Part shown: positions 1-8,346 of the stretch, in pieces
Position numbering within the stretch: position 1 is the stretch's first letter
Layout of the letters: each line of letters starts with the position of its first letter
Assembly (NCBI RefSeq): GCF_900114675.1
Contig: NZ_FOZM01000001.1
Span: 558,001 to 622,000 of the forward strand
Length of the DNA stretch: 64,000 bases
Reading direction: 5' to 3'
Source: Yoonia litorea
Lineage (GTDB): Bacteria; Pseudomonadota; Alphaproteobacteria; Rhodobacterales; Rhodobacteraceae
Program-made: the position numbers and the translations under genes
The notes under the pieces: generated by a model
Seen by the model: the letters and a program-made list of their open reading frames with translations, nothing else
Databases searched by the model: none
What the model was told of the DNA's origin: nothing

Positions 1-4
1 CGTA

Positions 5-550
5 ATGCACTCCGACCTCTTTCCCCGATACCTCGGCGATGAGTTTCGCGCCTTGCCGGATGCCGTGCAGGCCGGTCATCGCGTGGGCGATGGCTTGTTG
101 CTTGAAGGGGAAGGCAAGGTCACGCGTGGTTCCTCCCTTTGGGCGCGGCTGATTGCTGGCCTTTTCCGGTTTCCGCCCGCAACCGAGCGCACGCCGGTTT
201 CTGTCAGGATGGTGCCGCGGCACGGTGGTGAGCTGTGGGAGCGGCAATTTGGAAAGCAGGTTTTCCGGTCCTACCTCAAAGTGGTCGATGGCCGGATGAC
301 CGAACGGTTCGGGCCGCTGACATTTACCCTTGGTCTGCATGTGGCAGAAGAACGATTGCATTTTCCTGTGCGCAGCGGTCGCAGCGGTCCGGTGCCTTTG
401 CCGCGTTGGCTGCTGCCGATCAGCAACGCATCCGAATATCAAAAGGACGGGAAGTTTCATTTCGATGTGGCTTTGCACGCCCCGATCACCGGTGCGCTGA
501 TGGTCCATTACCAAGGGTGGCTTGAGCCGCGCTCAGGCTTCGGCAATTGA
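5..550 (+). CDS. DUF4166 domain protein, possibly 5'-truncated
   Basis: A 181-residue reading frame that matches my recollection of the DUF4166 family, a domain of unknown function. It opens with a short helix-like segment ending near residue 30 and has conserved aromatic/basic stretches (WERQFG near 78, then FGPLTFTLGL). The family occurs alone or fused behind saccharopine-dehydrogenase/NAD(P)-binding domains. The frame stays open into the first bases of the window, so the ATG at position 5 may be internal to a longer fusion. The 3' end overlaps the convergent DUF2461 gene by 18 bases. No signal peptide or catalytic motif is evident, and I infer no reaction. Confidence 0.7.
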   Translation: MHSDLFPRYLGDEFRALPDAVQAGHRVGDGLLLEGEGKVTRGSSLWARLIAGLFRFPPATERTPVSVRMVPRHGGELWERQFGKQVFRSYLKVVDGRMTERFGPLTFTLGLHVAEERLHFPVRSGRSGPVPLPRWLLPISNASEYQKDGKFHFDVALHAPITGALMVHYQGWLEPRSGFGN

Positions 551-1180
551 GATCAAAAGCGCGTTGAAGGGCCAGAGCGCTGTGAAGTGATCCATCAGGT
601 CTGGCGCAAGCGTCGTGGTGGTGCCGATGTCCTTGCTGGCGACCGCGCTTTTCATCCGCAACAGGTCTGCGGCCTTGTGGTCTTGGGGGTAGGGTGACGG
701 GACACGTTTGAGGTCGGGTTCGCGCAACGCAAAACCCTGATCCGTGATCCGGTCAATGATGCCTGTGATCCTGTCGGTATCGAGATCAACCATCTGTCGC
801 CAGTTGGCCAGAACCTGTTTGTCAAACCCCATGATGCCGGCACCGGCCGTGACATAATCGCGCCCGATGCCAAAGAAAAAGACCGGGTCTTGCGGCGCAT
901 CAGAGATCACTTGCCACATCATGTGCAGATGCGTGTGATAGGGGGTCTTGTCTTTTGAAAAGCGCACGTCGCGGTGCGGTCTGAAAAGCTTTGGCTTGAT
1001 CTCTGTCTGACACAGGTCAGCCAATCGGGGCGACAGATCTGCAAGCAGGGTTTCTGCAGGGGATTTGAGCGCCGCGTCGTAGTGCGCCTTGTTTTCGAGC
1101 CACCAGTCGCGCGTGTTGTTTTGCGCAAGCCTGTCCAGAAACGCGCGGGCATCTGAGATCAATGTGGTCTTGTCTGACAT
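533..1180 (-). CDS. DUF2461 family protein (TIGR02453-type)
   Basis: A soluble protein of about 215 residues matching the DUF2461/TIGR02453 family, whose biochemical role is unknown. Family features visible are the N-terminal FLDRLAQNNTRDWW segment (the 'fL..L..NN.r.WF' signature), then HRDVRFSKDKTPYHTH around residue 75. I chose the ATG at 1178-1180 over an upstream in-frame start at 1234. A GAGGTG ribosome-binding sequence sits just upstream of it, and the family normally begins a few residues before the FLDRL motif. It is convergent with the DUF4166 gene and divergent from the DUF1007 gene. Confidence 0.85.
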   Translation of the reverse strand: MSDKTTLISDARAFLDRLAQNNTRDWWLENKAHYDAALKSPAETLLADLSPRLADLCQTEIKPKLFRPHRDVRFSKDKTPYHTHLHMMWQVISDAPQDPVFFFGIGRDYVTAGAGIMGFDKQVLANWRQMVDLDTDRITGIIDRITDQGFALREPDLKRVPSPYPQDHKAADLLRMKSAVASKDIGTTTTLAPDLMDHFTALWPFNALLISIAEA

Positions 1181-1269
1181 GGCGCACCTCATGCTTGCTT
1201 GTGGCAGGATACAGCGCACGGCTGCTCTGTCCATTGCCCCTGCTGGGCCAGATCACTAGATAGAGCGCC

Positions 1270-1914
1270 ATGCGCAACCTGATTGCTTTTTTGACCTGCC
1301 TCGCTGTTCCCACAATGGGTGGCGCCCATCCGCATGTCTTTGTGAAGGCAGGCGTGAGTGTGGTGTTTGATAGGCAGGGCGATGTCGCGATCCATCTCGA
1401 TTGGGAATATGACGAGTTCTTTTCACTGCTTGTCACCTCTGATCTGGGTCTGGATATGGACGGCGATCTGGTGCTGACTGATGATGAGCAGCGCCGCCTT
1501 GAGGAAGAGATTGCCGCTTGGCCGCCGGATTTTGCAGGCGACCTCGAAGTCATGCAGGCCGGTGAAGTGCTGCCACTCGGCGAGAAGTATGCCCATACGA
1601 TGGTCTACGAAGAGGGCATCTTCATCGAGCGTCATGCCCGCCCTGTCGCGGCTGACCTGTCAGATGCGCCGTTGCGTATCCGCGTCTATGATCCCGCGTT
1701 CTACACCGCCTACGATCTGACCGGACCCGTCACCGTTACGGGACGTGACGATTGCACCGTCGAGATTTTCCGGGCGGATCTGGATGCGGCCTATGCATTG
1801 GCTGAAAGCCTTATGGATGGCGTGAGTTTCGAGGATCAGGGTCCTGACGATTACTTTCCCGAAATCGGGGACGCCTTCGCCGACACAATCGAGGTCACAT
1901 GCGCCGCCCTTTGA
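1270..1914 (+). CDS. DUF1007 family periplasmic protein
   Basis: A 214-residue protein with an N-terminal signal peptide (hydrophobic residues 3-17, likely cleaved before AHPHVFV). The mature protein begins with the HPHVFV motif typical of DUF1007, a family annotated as ABC-type uncharacterised periplasmic proteins. It is followed after a 16-base overlap by a NicO-type nickel/cobalt transporter. That pairing recurs across proteobacteria and suggests a periplasmic accessory role in metal handling. The acidic segment LDMDGDLVLTDDEQ (around 58-72) resembles an EF-hand-like loop. The metal assignment is inference from the neighbour. Confidence 0.85.
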   Translation: MRNLIAFLTCLAVPTMGGAHPHVFVKAGVSVVFDRQGDVAIHLDWEYDEFFSLLVTSDLGLDMDGDLVLTDDEQRRLEEEIAAWPPDFAGDLEVMQAGEVLPLGEKYAHTMVYEEGIFIERHARPVAADLSDAPLRIRVYDPAFYTAYDLTGPVTVTGRDDCTVEIFRADLDAAYALAESLMDGVSFEDQGPDDYFPEIGDAFADTIEVTCAAL

Positions 1915-2783
1915 TCGTTATCCTGGGTTTGGGCGTGGTTGCCGTCTGGCTTTGGGGCTTTGGCGGGGCTGAGCAGATCGCGCGCATGGCGGCGACAGCA
2001 CAGCGCGATGTGCAAAACGCGATGGCCGGTGCCTTGCGGGCGCTGCGCGCTGGTGAGACAGGGGCGCTCCTGTCCTTGTGGGGGCTGTGCTTTGCCTATG
2101 GTTTTGTACATGCCGCAGGCCCCGGTCACGGCAAGCTGGTCATCGGTGGCTATGGTGCAGGCACGCGCGTCGGAGCTGGCCGCTTGGCGGGGCTGGCTGT
2201 GATCTCGTCACTGGCGCAAGCGGCAAGCGCTGTGCTGCTGGTCTATGCGGCCGTCCTTGTTCTTGGCTGGGGGCGTGAGCAAATGACTGGCGTTGCCGAC
2301 GATATTCTTGCTCCGTTGAGCTATGCGATGATCGCCGGTGTCGGCCTTTGGCTTGTCATCCGTGGCATCAGGAGCCTGCGGCCTGTCCATGATCATGCGC
2401 ACACCGGCGATGGTGCGGTTTGCAGCACCTGTGGTCATGCCCATGGTCCCACCGCTGAACAGGCCGCTGCTGTGCATTCGTGGCGCGATGCGGTCATCCT
2501 GATCGGAAGCATCGCAATGCGGCCCTGCACGGGTGCGCTTTTCCTGCTTATCCTGACGTGGCGCTTCGGCATTGACTGGGTCGGCATCGTTGGTGCTTTC
2601 GTGATGGGCATTGGCACAGCCGCCATCACCGTCATGGTCGCTTTTGCCGCCGTGGGCTTTCGCGAGAGCGCCTTGCAGCTTGTCAGCAATGCCGCTTTCG
2701 GGCGGACATTGGGCTGGGTGCAGGTCATCGCGGGTGGCTTTGTGGCCACCCTCTCGTTGCAATTCGTCATAAGTAGCCTCTGA
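1899..2783 (+). CDS. NicO-family nickel/cobalt exporter (RcnA-like)
   Basis: A 294-residue polytopic inner-membrane protein with about seven hydrophobic segments. The family motif HAAGPGHGK lies at residues 71-79. A His/Cys-rich cytoplasmic-type loop at about 164-182 (HDHAHTG...CSTCGHAHG) is the feature of RcnA/NicO transporters that bind Ni or Co. It overlaps the DUF1007 gene by 16 bases, so the two are probably translated together. RcnA-type members export Ni/Co, while NiCoT-type members import it. The His loop and the single-gene organisation favour export, but the direction cannot be decided from sequence alone. Confidence 0.85.
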   Translation: MRRPLIVILGLGVVAVWLWGFGGAEQIARMAATAQRDVQNAMAGALRALRAGETGALLSLWGLCFAYGFVHAAGPGHGKLVIGGYGAGTRVGAGRLAGLAVISSLAQAASAVLLVYAAVLVLGWGREQMTGVADDILAPLSYAMIAGVGLWLVIRGIRSLRPVHDHAHTGDGAVCSTCGHAHGPTAEQAAAVHSWRDAVILIGSIAMRPCTGALFLLILTWRFGIDWVGIVGAFVMGIGTAAITVMVAFAAVGFRESALQLVSNAAFGRTLGWVQVIAGGFVATLSLQFVISSL

Positions 2784-2824
2784 ACTGGCTAGACCTGCCT
2801 AAATTTCAGGCATAAGCGGGTCTG

Positions 2825-4198
2825 ATGACGAAAGAGACCCTGACTTATTCCCAACATGCCCGCGCGATCTGGAAGCTGGGCCTGCCTTTGATCCTGAGCA
2901 ATGTGGCGCAGTTCGCGATCCACATGACCGATACCATTATGCTCGGGTGGTACGATGTGACCGCGCTGGCCGCTGTGACCATCGCCTCGACCATGTTCTT
3001 TGTCGTCTTCATCGTTGGCGCGGGCTTTAGTCAGGCTGTGACACCGCTGGTGGCTGAGGCAGCCGAGGAAAGTGACGAGACCCGCGCGAGACGGATCGGG
3101 CGGATGGGGATGTGGTTGTCGATCATCTATGCGCTGGCCGTCACCATCCCGTTCTTCTGGGCCGAGGATATTCTGGTCGCTATCGGTCAGGATCCTGTCG
3201 TCGCGGCAGAGGGCCATATCTACCTGCAGATCGTGATCTGGCAGATGGTCCCCGCTTTGCTCGTCTGGACGCTGAAGGCGTTTTTGGCAGCGCTTGAGCA
3301 TACAGCCATCATTCTGTGGTCCACGGCGGGAACAGCCGTGTTGAACGCGTTTATCAATTATCTGCTGATTTTCGGAAACTGGGGCTTTCCTGAACTGGGC
3401 ATCACCGGCGCTGCCATTGCTTCGCTCAGCGTCAATATCGCGACGTTTCTGATCCTCGTGGTCTATATCAACCGCAAGCTGCCGCAGTTCGAGTTGTTCC
3501 GTAACTTCTGGCGTAGCGATTCCGAAATCATGAAGCGGGTGTTCAAACTTGGCTGGCCCATCGGTCTGACATCGCTGGCCGAAGGCGGTCTGTTCAGCGC
3601 ATCGGCGGTCATGATGGGGTGGATTGGAGCGTTGGAGCTTGCTGCTCATGGTATCGCAATCCAGTTGGCTGGTCTGACCTTCATGGTCCATATCGGGTTC
3701 AGCCAAGCTGCCACTGTGCGCGCCGGTCGTGCGTTGGGACGCCGGGATGAGGCACTGTTGCGCCGTGGCGGGATCACGGCCATCGGGATGTCGGCGGGCT
3801 ATGCCCTGGTGACATCGGCGATTTTCCTGATGTTCCCTGCGTTTTTAGTGGGGCTTTTTGTCGATCCCAGCGACCCTGCAAGAGAGACGCTCATTGCTGT
3901 CGGTGCGTCGCTCATCATGGTGGCGGCGCTGTTCCAGCTTGTTGACGGGTTGCAGGTTCTGGCACTTGGTTTGCTGCGGGGGGTGCAGGACACCACCGTT
4001 CCGATGGTGATGGCAACGGTCAGCTATTGGGTCATCGGCTTGCCGACGAGCTATTTGCTGGCCTTTCCGATGGGGTTCGGGGCCACGGGATTGTGGTTCG
4101 GGCTGGTGATCGGGCTTGGCCTTGCGGCGGCATCCCTGCTGTGGCGTTTTTGGGGGCGATCCGTGAGGATCACCCCGACGCCGGCTTTAGCCGAGTAG
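2825..4198 (+). CDS. MATE family multidrug/toxin efflux transporter
   Basis: A 457-residue membrane protein with about twelve hydrophobic segments arranged as two MatE repeats. The first spans roughly residues 15-175 and the second about 235-400. This is the NorM-like architecture, which exports cationic drugs by Na+ or H+ antiport. Visible signatures are PLILSNVAQFAIHMTDTIMLG near the N-terminus and the equivalent GWPIGLTSLAEGGLFSASAVMMG at the start of the second half. The ATG at 2825 starts 41 bases after the NicO stop, so it may share that transcript. Its 3' end overlaps the convergent Hint-domain gene by 12 bases. Substrate is unknown. Confidence 0.92.
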   Translation: MTKETLTYSQHARAIWKLGLPLILSNVAQFAIHMTDTIMLGWYDVTALAAVTIASTMFFVVFIVGAGFSQAVTPLVAEAAEESDETRARRIGRMGMWLSIIYALAVTIPFFWAEDILVAIGQDPVVAAEGHIYLQIVIWQMVPALLVWTLKAFLAALEHTAIILWSTAGTAVLNAFINYLLIFGNWGFPELGITGAAIASLSVNIATFLILVVYINRKLPQFELFRNFWRSDSEIMKRVFKLGWPIGLTSLAEGGLFSASAVMMGWIGALELAAHGIAIQLAGLTFMVHIGFSQAATVRAGRALGRRDEALLRRGGITAIGMSAGYALVTSAIFLMFPAFLVGLFVDPSDPARETLIAVGASLIMVAALFQLVDGLQVLALGLLRGVQDTTVPMVMATVSYWVIGLPTSYLLAFPMGFGATGLWFGLVIGLGLAAASLLWRFWGRSVRITPTPALAE

Positions 4199-4969
4199 AT
4201 CGAGATCGCGGAGCCGCAGGCGCGGCACATGCAACATGCCGAAATCTTCAAACGATGTCTTGTGCGGGAACAACGCAAGGAAGGACCGCAACGAGTCGCC
4301 ACGCAGGCCAAGGTTGAAGGCGCTGCCGGGATGCAGTGTTTCAACTGGCACGCCGTTGACCTCAAGGCTGCGCTGTCCATGAAAGCCGAACTGGAAGAGC
4401 GTCATGTTTGTGGCAGGACGCAGCGCGATCATCGTGTCGCCGTCGATAAAATCCGAAGCCGGAATAAAGGCAGCGTCGCTTCCGCTGACCCTGCGGATCC
4501 CTGCCGCGCGGTGCAGGATGCGTGCGCCATAGCCCAGCACAAGATCGGGTGAGGGGCGATTGTAGCCGAGCGCATCAGCGGTGATCCGTGTCAGCTCTGC
4601 GCTTGGTGCATTGGCAGCAATATCCTGCGGATTGATCGTGATCCCGCCGCGCCATTGCACAACTTCGAAGTTGCCGTCGCTCATCCGAAGCCTGTCGCCC
4701 GGATAGACGTCTTCGACGGACACAAGTCCATGCTCGCTTTGCACCAAGGACCCTTGTTTGATGACGCTGAACACCTGCTCAAATGCGGGGTGTGCGGCAG
4801 CCATCAGGCTTTGCTCACAGACGTGACCCGCGCGATCGAGATAAAGGATATCGAACTTGCGCTTGTCGAGCTTGTTTTGAGGTGTCTCGTTTTGTTGAGG
4901 GCGCGGTGAAGGGGGGCGCGCGGGTTTAAGATAGGAGTCAGAAAAAATTGAATTTCGTGAAGTTTCCAT
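4187..4969 (-). CDS. Stand-alone Hint-domain protein
   Basis: A protein of about 260 residues with a basic, low-complexity N-terminus (about 55 residues) followed by a Hint (hedgehog/intein) fold: IKQGSLVQSEHGLVSVEDVYPGDRLRM, then a long beta-rich segment ending RLRLRDLDLLG. Many Rhodobacterales encode such proteins, often on RTX-like secreted proteins. Here there are no calcium repeats, and the residue four before the conserved Gly is Val instead of the nucleophilic Cys/Ser. Autoprocessing therefore looks unlikely. The start is uncertain: ATG at 4967-4969 is used, and an in-frame GTG at 4993 would add eight residues. Function unknown. Confidence 0.8.
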   Translation of the reverse strand: METSRNSIFSDSYLKPARPPSPRPQQNETPQNKLDKRKFDILYLDRAGHVCEQSLMAAAHPAFEQVFSVIKQGSLVQSEHGLVSVEDVYPGDRLRMSDGNFEVVQWRGGITINPQDIAANAPSAELTRITADALGYNRPSPDLVLGYGARILHRAAGIRRVSGSDAAFIPASDFIDGDTMIALRPATNMTLFQFGFHGQRSLEVNGVPVETLHPGSAFNLGLRGDSLRSFLALFPHKTSFEDFGMLHVPRLRLRDLDLLG

Positions 4970-5134
4970 GCGAATGCCTATTTGCAGCTTCACATCATCG
5001 GTTGTCCCACCAACAACTTCAGAAGAAGTGACTGTTACTCATTACCGAACAAATGTCCGTTGCACCGAATGTGCCACTCTTGGCGAAACCCCGAACAAAA
5101 ATTGGGGCACCGGTCAAAAGTGTCGTCTTGCTCT

Positions 5135-5305
5135 CTAGGCGACCTGTGCCTGCTTTGGCTTCAGGCGACGAATTCGGCTTGGATCCACAGGTTTTGCAAC
5201 GCGGCGCGCGGTCATTTCCTTGCGAGCGTTCCCACGGGTCCACGGCAATTGAGTGTCATAGGTCGCAACGGCGGCTTCCAGTGATTTTTGCCAGCGGCTT
5301 TTCAT
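5135..5305 (-). CDS. Small basic protein, 56 residues
   Basis: A short reading frame with a good ribosome-binding site (AGAGGT, eight bases before the ATG at 5303-5305) and a TAG stop. The product starts MKSRWQKSLEAAVA, contains a PWTRGNARKEM segment around residues 22-32, and has a strongly basic tail ending in RRLKPKQAQVA. It has no membrane segment and no cysteine. I recall similar unnamed proteins with an MPWTRG-like core in other Rhodobacteraceae, but cannot verify that here. It stands alone between the Hint gene and pgeF. The upstream DNA is AT-rich and carries a perfect palindrome (5493-5510) that may regulate it. Confidence 0.65.
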   Translation of the reverse strand: MKSRWQKSLEAAVATYDTQLPWTRGNARKEMTARRVAKPVDPSRIRRLKPKQAQVA

Positions 5306-5554
5306 CTTGATACCTCTTTATTTTTTAAGAGTGCCTCCTGCTTTTTGCGGAGACATTGCAGAAGACTATCGAAGACCAAACTGGCGAATTTTTGGCATTG
5401 GCGCGAAAATTTGCTTATGACCGAAAGTATAGCTGCCAATAGCCGTAAGGTTTTATTTTTTATAGAAAATTTTTTGGGGTCAGGTGCCATTCCATGAACA
5501 TCTGTTCATGAAACTTTGGCGTCGGCTGCCTTAGTCTGTTCATCTAAGTCCGGC
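5306..5554. other. AT-rich promoter region upstream of the small protein gene
   Basis: This 249-base gap is markedly AT-rich (runs of T around 5450-5475) and lies between the small basic protein gene and the pgeF stop. It holds the 8+8 palindrome listed separately. No convincing ORF or RNA fold is seen otherwise. Confidence 0.5.
5493..5510. promoter_or_regulatory. Perfect palindrome, operator-like (TGAAC-N4-GTTCA)
   Basis: CATGAACA-TC-TGTTCATG is an 8+8 perfect inverted repeat. Its core, TGAAC-N4-GTTCA, has the size of a TetR-type operator and is the same arrangement found at 24152-24165 just before the TetR gene. It lies about 190 bases upstream of the small basic protein gene and about 45 bases past the pgeF stop. 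Which gene it serves is not clear. Confidence 0.45.
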
Positions 5555-6310
5555 TTACAGACAGATTGCCGCGATGAGCCTGCCGTAATCGGCTTCTTGT
5601 TGGTGCACAGACCGCCTGTAACTGAAGAATCGGTCCGGCGCATTGTAGGTGCAGTGGCGCGTCCAATCTGCCTGACCGACGCCAATTGCCTTCAGCCTGT
5701 CGATACCGAAGGCAGGCAGATCAAACTGGAACCTGTCGCCGTGGCCTTGCAAAAAGAAACGCGCGTATCGCGGGTCTTCCGACAAGAAGCGGTCGCGGAA
5801 TTCCGGTCCGACTTCGTAGTTGGCCTGACTGATCGTGGGGCCGATCACGGCGGTGATGTCCTTGCGGTTGGCCCCAAGGTTTTCCATCTGCGTCACCGTG
5901 GCATCAAGCACACCGTCAAGCGCGCCCTTCCATCCGGCATGGGCCGCGCCAATCACGCCTGCGGTTTTGTCTGCAAAAAGCACCGGCTGGCAGTCCGCTG
6001 TCAGAATGCCCAGGGCCAGCCCCTTGGTTGCTGTCGCCATCCCGTCCACCTGTGGCGGAGGGCTGACCGGCGCATCCAGCGTCACCGCCTTGGCGGAATG
6101 CACCTGATGCACCCCGGCGAGTTGGTCCAAAGCGACACCCATTTCAGTGGCAACGCGGCGGCGATTGATTGTCACAACGTCATGTTGGTCTGAACTGCCG
6201 TAGCCGCAATTCAACCCTGCAAACACACCCGAAGATGCCCCGCCGGCACGCCCGAAAAAGCCGTGCTTGATACCATCGAGATGCGGGCTTGTGATAATGT
6301 CGAGTGTCAT
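5555..6310 (-). CDS. pgeF: Peptidoglycan editing factor PgeF (YfiH/polyphenol oxidase family)
   Basis: A 251-residue protein of the YfiH/LACC1 family. In E. coli PgeF removes incorrect cytoplasmic peptidoglycan precursors carrying Ser in place of Ala. Eukaryotic relatives are purine nucleoside-processing enzymes. The conserved His-Cys-His metal set is visible: H71 in VHQVHS, C107 in TADCQPVLFAD, and H124 in AAHAGWKG. Its ATG overlaps the TGA of the upstream methyltransferase gene (ATGA, 6307-6310), making it the last gene of the translationally coupled lgt-midA-pgeF operon. Confidence 0.93.
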   Translation of the reverse strand: MTLDIITSPHLDGIKHGFFGRAGGASSGVFAGLNCGYGSSDQHDVVTINRRRVATEMGVALDQLAGVHQVHSAKAVTLDAPVSPPPQVDGMATATKGLALGILTADCQPVLFADKTAGVIGAAHAGWKGALDGVLDATVTQMENLGANRKDITAVIGPTISQANYEVGPEFRDRFLSEDPRYARFFLQGHGDRFQFDLPAFGIDRLKAIGVGQADWTRHCTYNAPDRFFSYRRSVHQQEADYGRLIAAICL

Positions 6311-7365
6311 TGGGACAATCCGGGAGGTGGGTTCGCTGACTTGTGGTAGAGACCGATCACCTTAAAAAGCCTGCCCATTTCGTCAGGGTGGGTCAAGCGC
6401 CGGTGTGCTGCGATATGTGACTTCAGCGCTTCGCCACCGAGGCCCCTTGCCAGATTTTGTGCCCGCTGCGTGATACCGAGCCGTTCAAGAAACATGCCTT
6501 GCGGCGTGACGCGCGAGAATTTTGCCGGAGCGGCGTGTCTCGCGATTTCGGCAAAATCGACATGGGCGGTCAGGTCCGCCTCGCCAGGGGCGGCAAGCGG
6601 GTCGCAGCTTTCATGGTCCTTCAGCGCCTGCAACGTATCGCCCAATGACGACCAGTCGCCGTAATCAATGATGAGTGCTGCGCCCCCGTTTGCGTCAATC
6701 AGGCGGCCGATCTCGGCGATGATCGGGCCAAGCCCGGAACATATTTCGACAAGGTCGCCGTCTTTGGTGTCCTCGAGACGGTGTTCCAATAGGGCGATTG
6801 GAGCCGCGGCAGACAGGCCAAGGACCAGTGCGTTGTCGTCTACACCAACAACACGTTCGCGCCATCCCTGGCCGTCCCGTGTGAACTGGCGGATCGGCAG
6901 CGCATCGAAGAATTCGTTCGCGACCAGAAACAAGGGCAGGTCCGGCAGGGATCCGATATCGCTGTGCCATTGCGCATCAGGGACGGCTTGGGCCTGAAGC
7001 TCGCGCAGGTGGGCCGATGCTTCGATGAAATGCACTTCCACGGCGGCGTGAAAGCCCGGAACAGCCTTCGTCGCCCGCAGCATGTCTGCCATCAGTGTCC
7101 CGCGACCGGGGCCAAGCTCTGCCAGTGCGAAAGGCGCGGGGCTGCCTTGGTGGATCCAAGCTTGAGCAAGGCAGAGGCCCAAAAGCTCGCCGAACATCTG
7201 GCTGATTTCTGGCGCGGTGATGAAGTCCCCTTTGCGGCCGAAGGGATCGCGTGTCGCGTAATAGCCCAGTGTCGGGTGCATCAGGCACTCAGCCATATAG
7301 TCGGCAACGGTGATCGGGCCGTGATTGGCAATTCTCGCTTTGAGAATGTCGGCGAGGTCGCTCAT
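6307..7365 (-). CDS. MidA/NDUFAF7-family SAM-dependent methyltransferase
   Basis: A 352-residue class I SAM-dependent methyltransferase of the DUF185/MidA family. The mitochondrial homologue NDUFAF7 methylates an arginine of complex I subunit NDUFS2 during assembly. The N-terminus carries the family signature with DYMAECLMHPTLGYY (22-36), and the SAM-binding glycine motif LAELGPGRGT lies at 81-90. I chose the ATG at 7363-7365, which overlaps the lgt stop as ATGA. An upstream in-frame extension to 7761 only reads antisense to lgt codons. It is in an operon with lgt and pgeF. Complex I methylation here is an inference from the family. Confidence 0.9.
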   Translation of the reverse strand: MSDLADILKARIANHGPITVADYMAECLMHPTLGYYATRDPFGRKGDFITAPEISQMFGELLGLCLAQAWIHQGSPAPFALAELGPGRGTLMADMLRATKAVPGFHAAVEVHFIEASAHLRELQAQAVPDAQWHSDIGSLPDLPLFLVANEFFDALPIRQFTRDGQGWRERVVGVDDNALVLGLSAAAPIALLEHRLEDTKDGDLVEICSGLGPIIAEIGRLIDANGGAALIIDYGDWSSLGDTLQALKDHESCDPLAAPGEADLTAHVDFAEIARHAAPAKFSRVTPQGMFLERLGITQRAQNLARGLGGEALKSHIAAHRRLTHPDEMGRLFKVIGLYHKSANPPPGLSQ

Positions 7366-8240
7366 CGCTTTCGCGCGACCAACACAACAGCCAGCCCGAC
7401 CAGGATCATCGGCAAGGTCAGAGTCTGCCCCATCGTCAGGCCGATGCCGTTGATGTGGTAGGCAAGTCCCAAGGGATTGCCTTCGGTTACAAATTGCGCG
7501 TCCGGTTGGCGCACGAATTCCACCAGAAACCGCGACAGACCGTAGCCGAGAAAGAAAACACCTGAGAGCAGCCAAGACTTTTTCAGAGCGCCGAAGCGGA
7601 ATGCCAGCAGGATCAGGATCGTGCCAAGCAGCAATCCTTCGAGGCCTGCCTCGTAAAGCTGGGATGGATGACGCACGCAGGGTTCGCCCACTGTGGCGCA
7701 GGATTGTGCTGCGGCACCGGGGAATATGACGCCCCAAGGAAGGTCGGTCGGGCGGCCCCAAAGCTCGGCATTGATGAAGTTTGCAATCCGGACCAGCAGG
7801 ATTGCCGGTGTAGCAGAGACGGCGGTGATGTCGGCAAGCGGTGCCAGTGCCACCTTATGGCGGTAGCTGAACAGAAGCACCGCCAGAACGACGCCCAGAA
7901 ATCCGCCGTGGAACGACAGACCGCCTTCCCAAATCTTGAGGATATCAATGGGGTCGGCCAGAAACTCCGCGGGCTTGTAGAAGAAAACATACCCCAACCG
8001 TCCACCGGCGATCACACCGATCACGATATAGGTCAGCAGATCCTCAAGCTTGTCGGCGCCCATAGGCGGGCCGTTTTTCCACAGATGGGGCCGTTTCAGG
8101 GCCATCTTGATGATTTGCCACCCAAGCGCGATGCCCACGATATAGGCCATCGCATACCAGCGCAGAGCAAGCTCCATGCCAAAGAGGGTGACCGAAAAGA
8201 TAATCGGCGAAATGTCAGGGAAAGGGATTGCAGCCAACAT
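7362..8240 (-). CDS. lgt: Prolipoprotein diacylglyceryl transferase
   Basis: A 292-residue inner-membrane enzyme with about seven transmembrane segments. It transfers a diacylglyceryl group from phosphatidylglycerol to the lipobox Cys of prolipoproteins, the first step of lipoprotein maturation. The Lgt signature is clear: RIANFINAELWGRPTDLPWG in the middle, preceded by GGRLGYVFFY and WEGGLSFHGGFLG. A C-terminal HINGIGLTMGQ stretch also matches family members. It is the first gene of the operon. The 106-base gap to ubiK should contain divergent promoters. Confidence 0.96.
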   Translation of the reverse strand: MLAAIPFPDISPIIFSVTLFGMELALRWYAMAYIVGIALGWQIIKMALKRPHLWKNGPPMGADKLEDLLTYIVIGVIAGGRLGYVFFYKPAEFLADPIDILKIWEGGLSFHGGFLGVVLAVLLFSYRHKVALAPLADITAVSATPAILLVRIANFINAELWGRPTDLPWGVIFPGAAAQSCATVGEPCVRHPSQLYEAGLEGLLLGTILILLAFRFGALKKSWLLSGVFFLGYGLSRFLVEFVRQPDAQFVTEGNPLGLAYHINGIGLTMGQTLTLPMILVGLAVVLVARKR

Positions 8241-8346
8241 GATCTCTGATTGTCCTTGCCATGCGGCAAAGTCAACAGGCGTCGCTCAGTGCTTGAGAAG
8301 CGGGCCCGCAACGCCCATATAGTGATCAAGCAGATTGGAGTGACCC

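Noticed and set aside
5495..5508. GAAC-N4-GTTC as a Gram-positive-type LexA (Cheo) box
   Set aside because: The organism looks alphaproteobacterial, where LexA uses GTTC-N7-GTTC as seen at mmcB. A TetR-type operator fits better.
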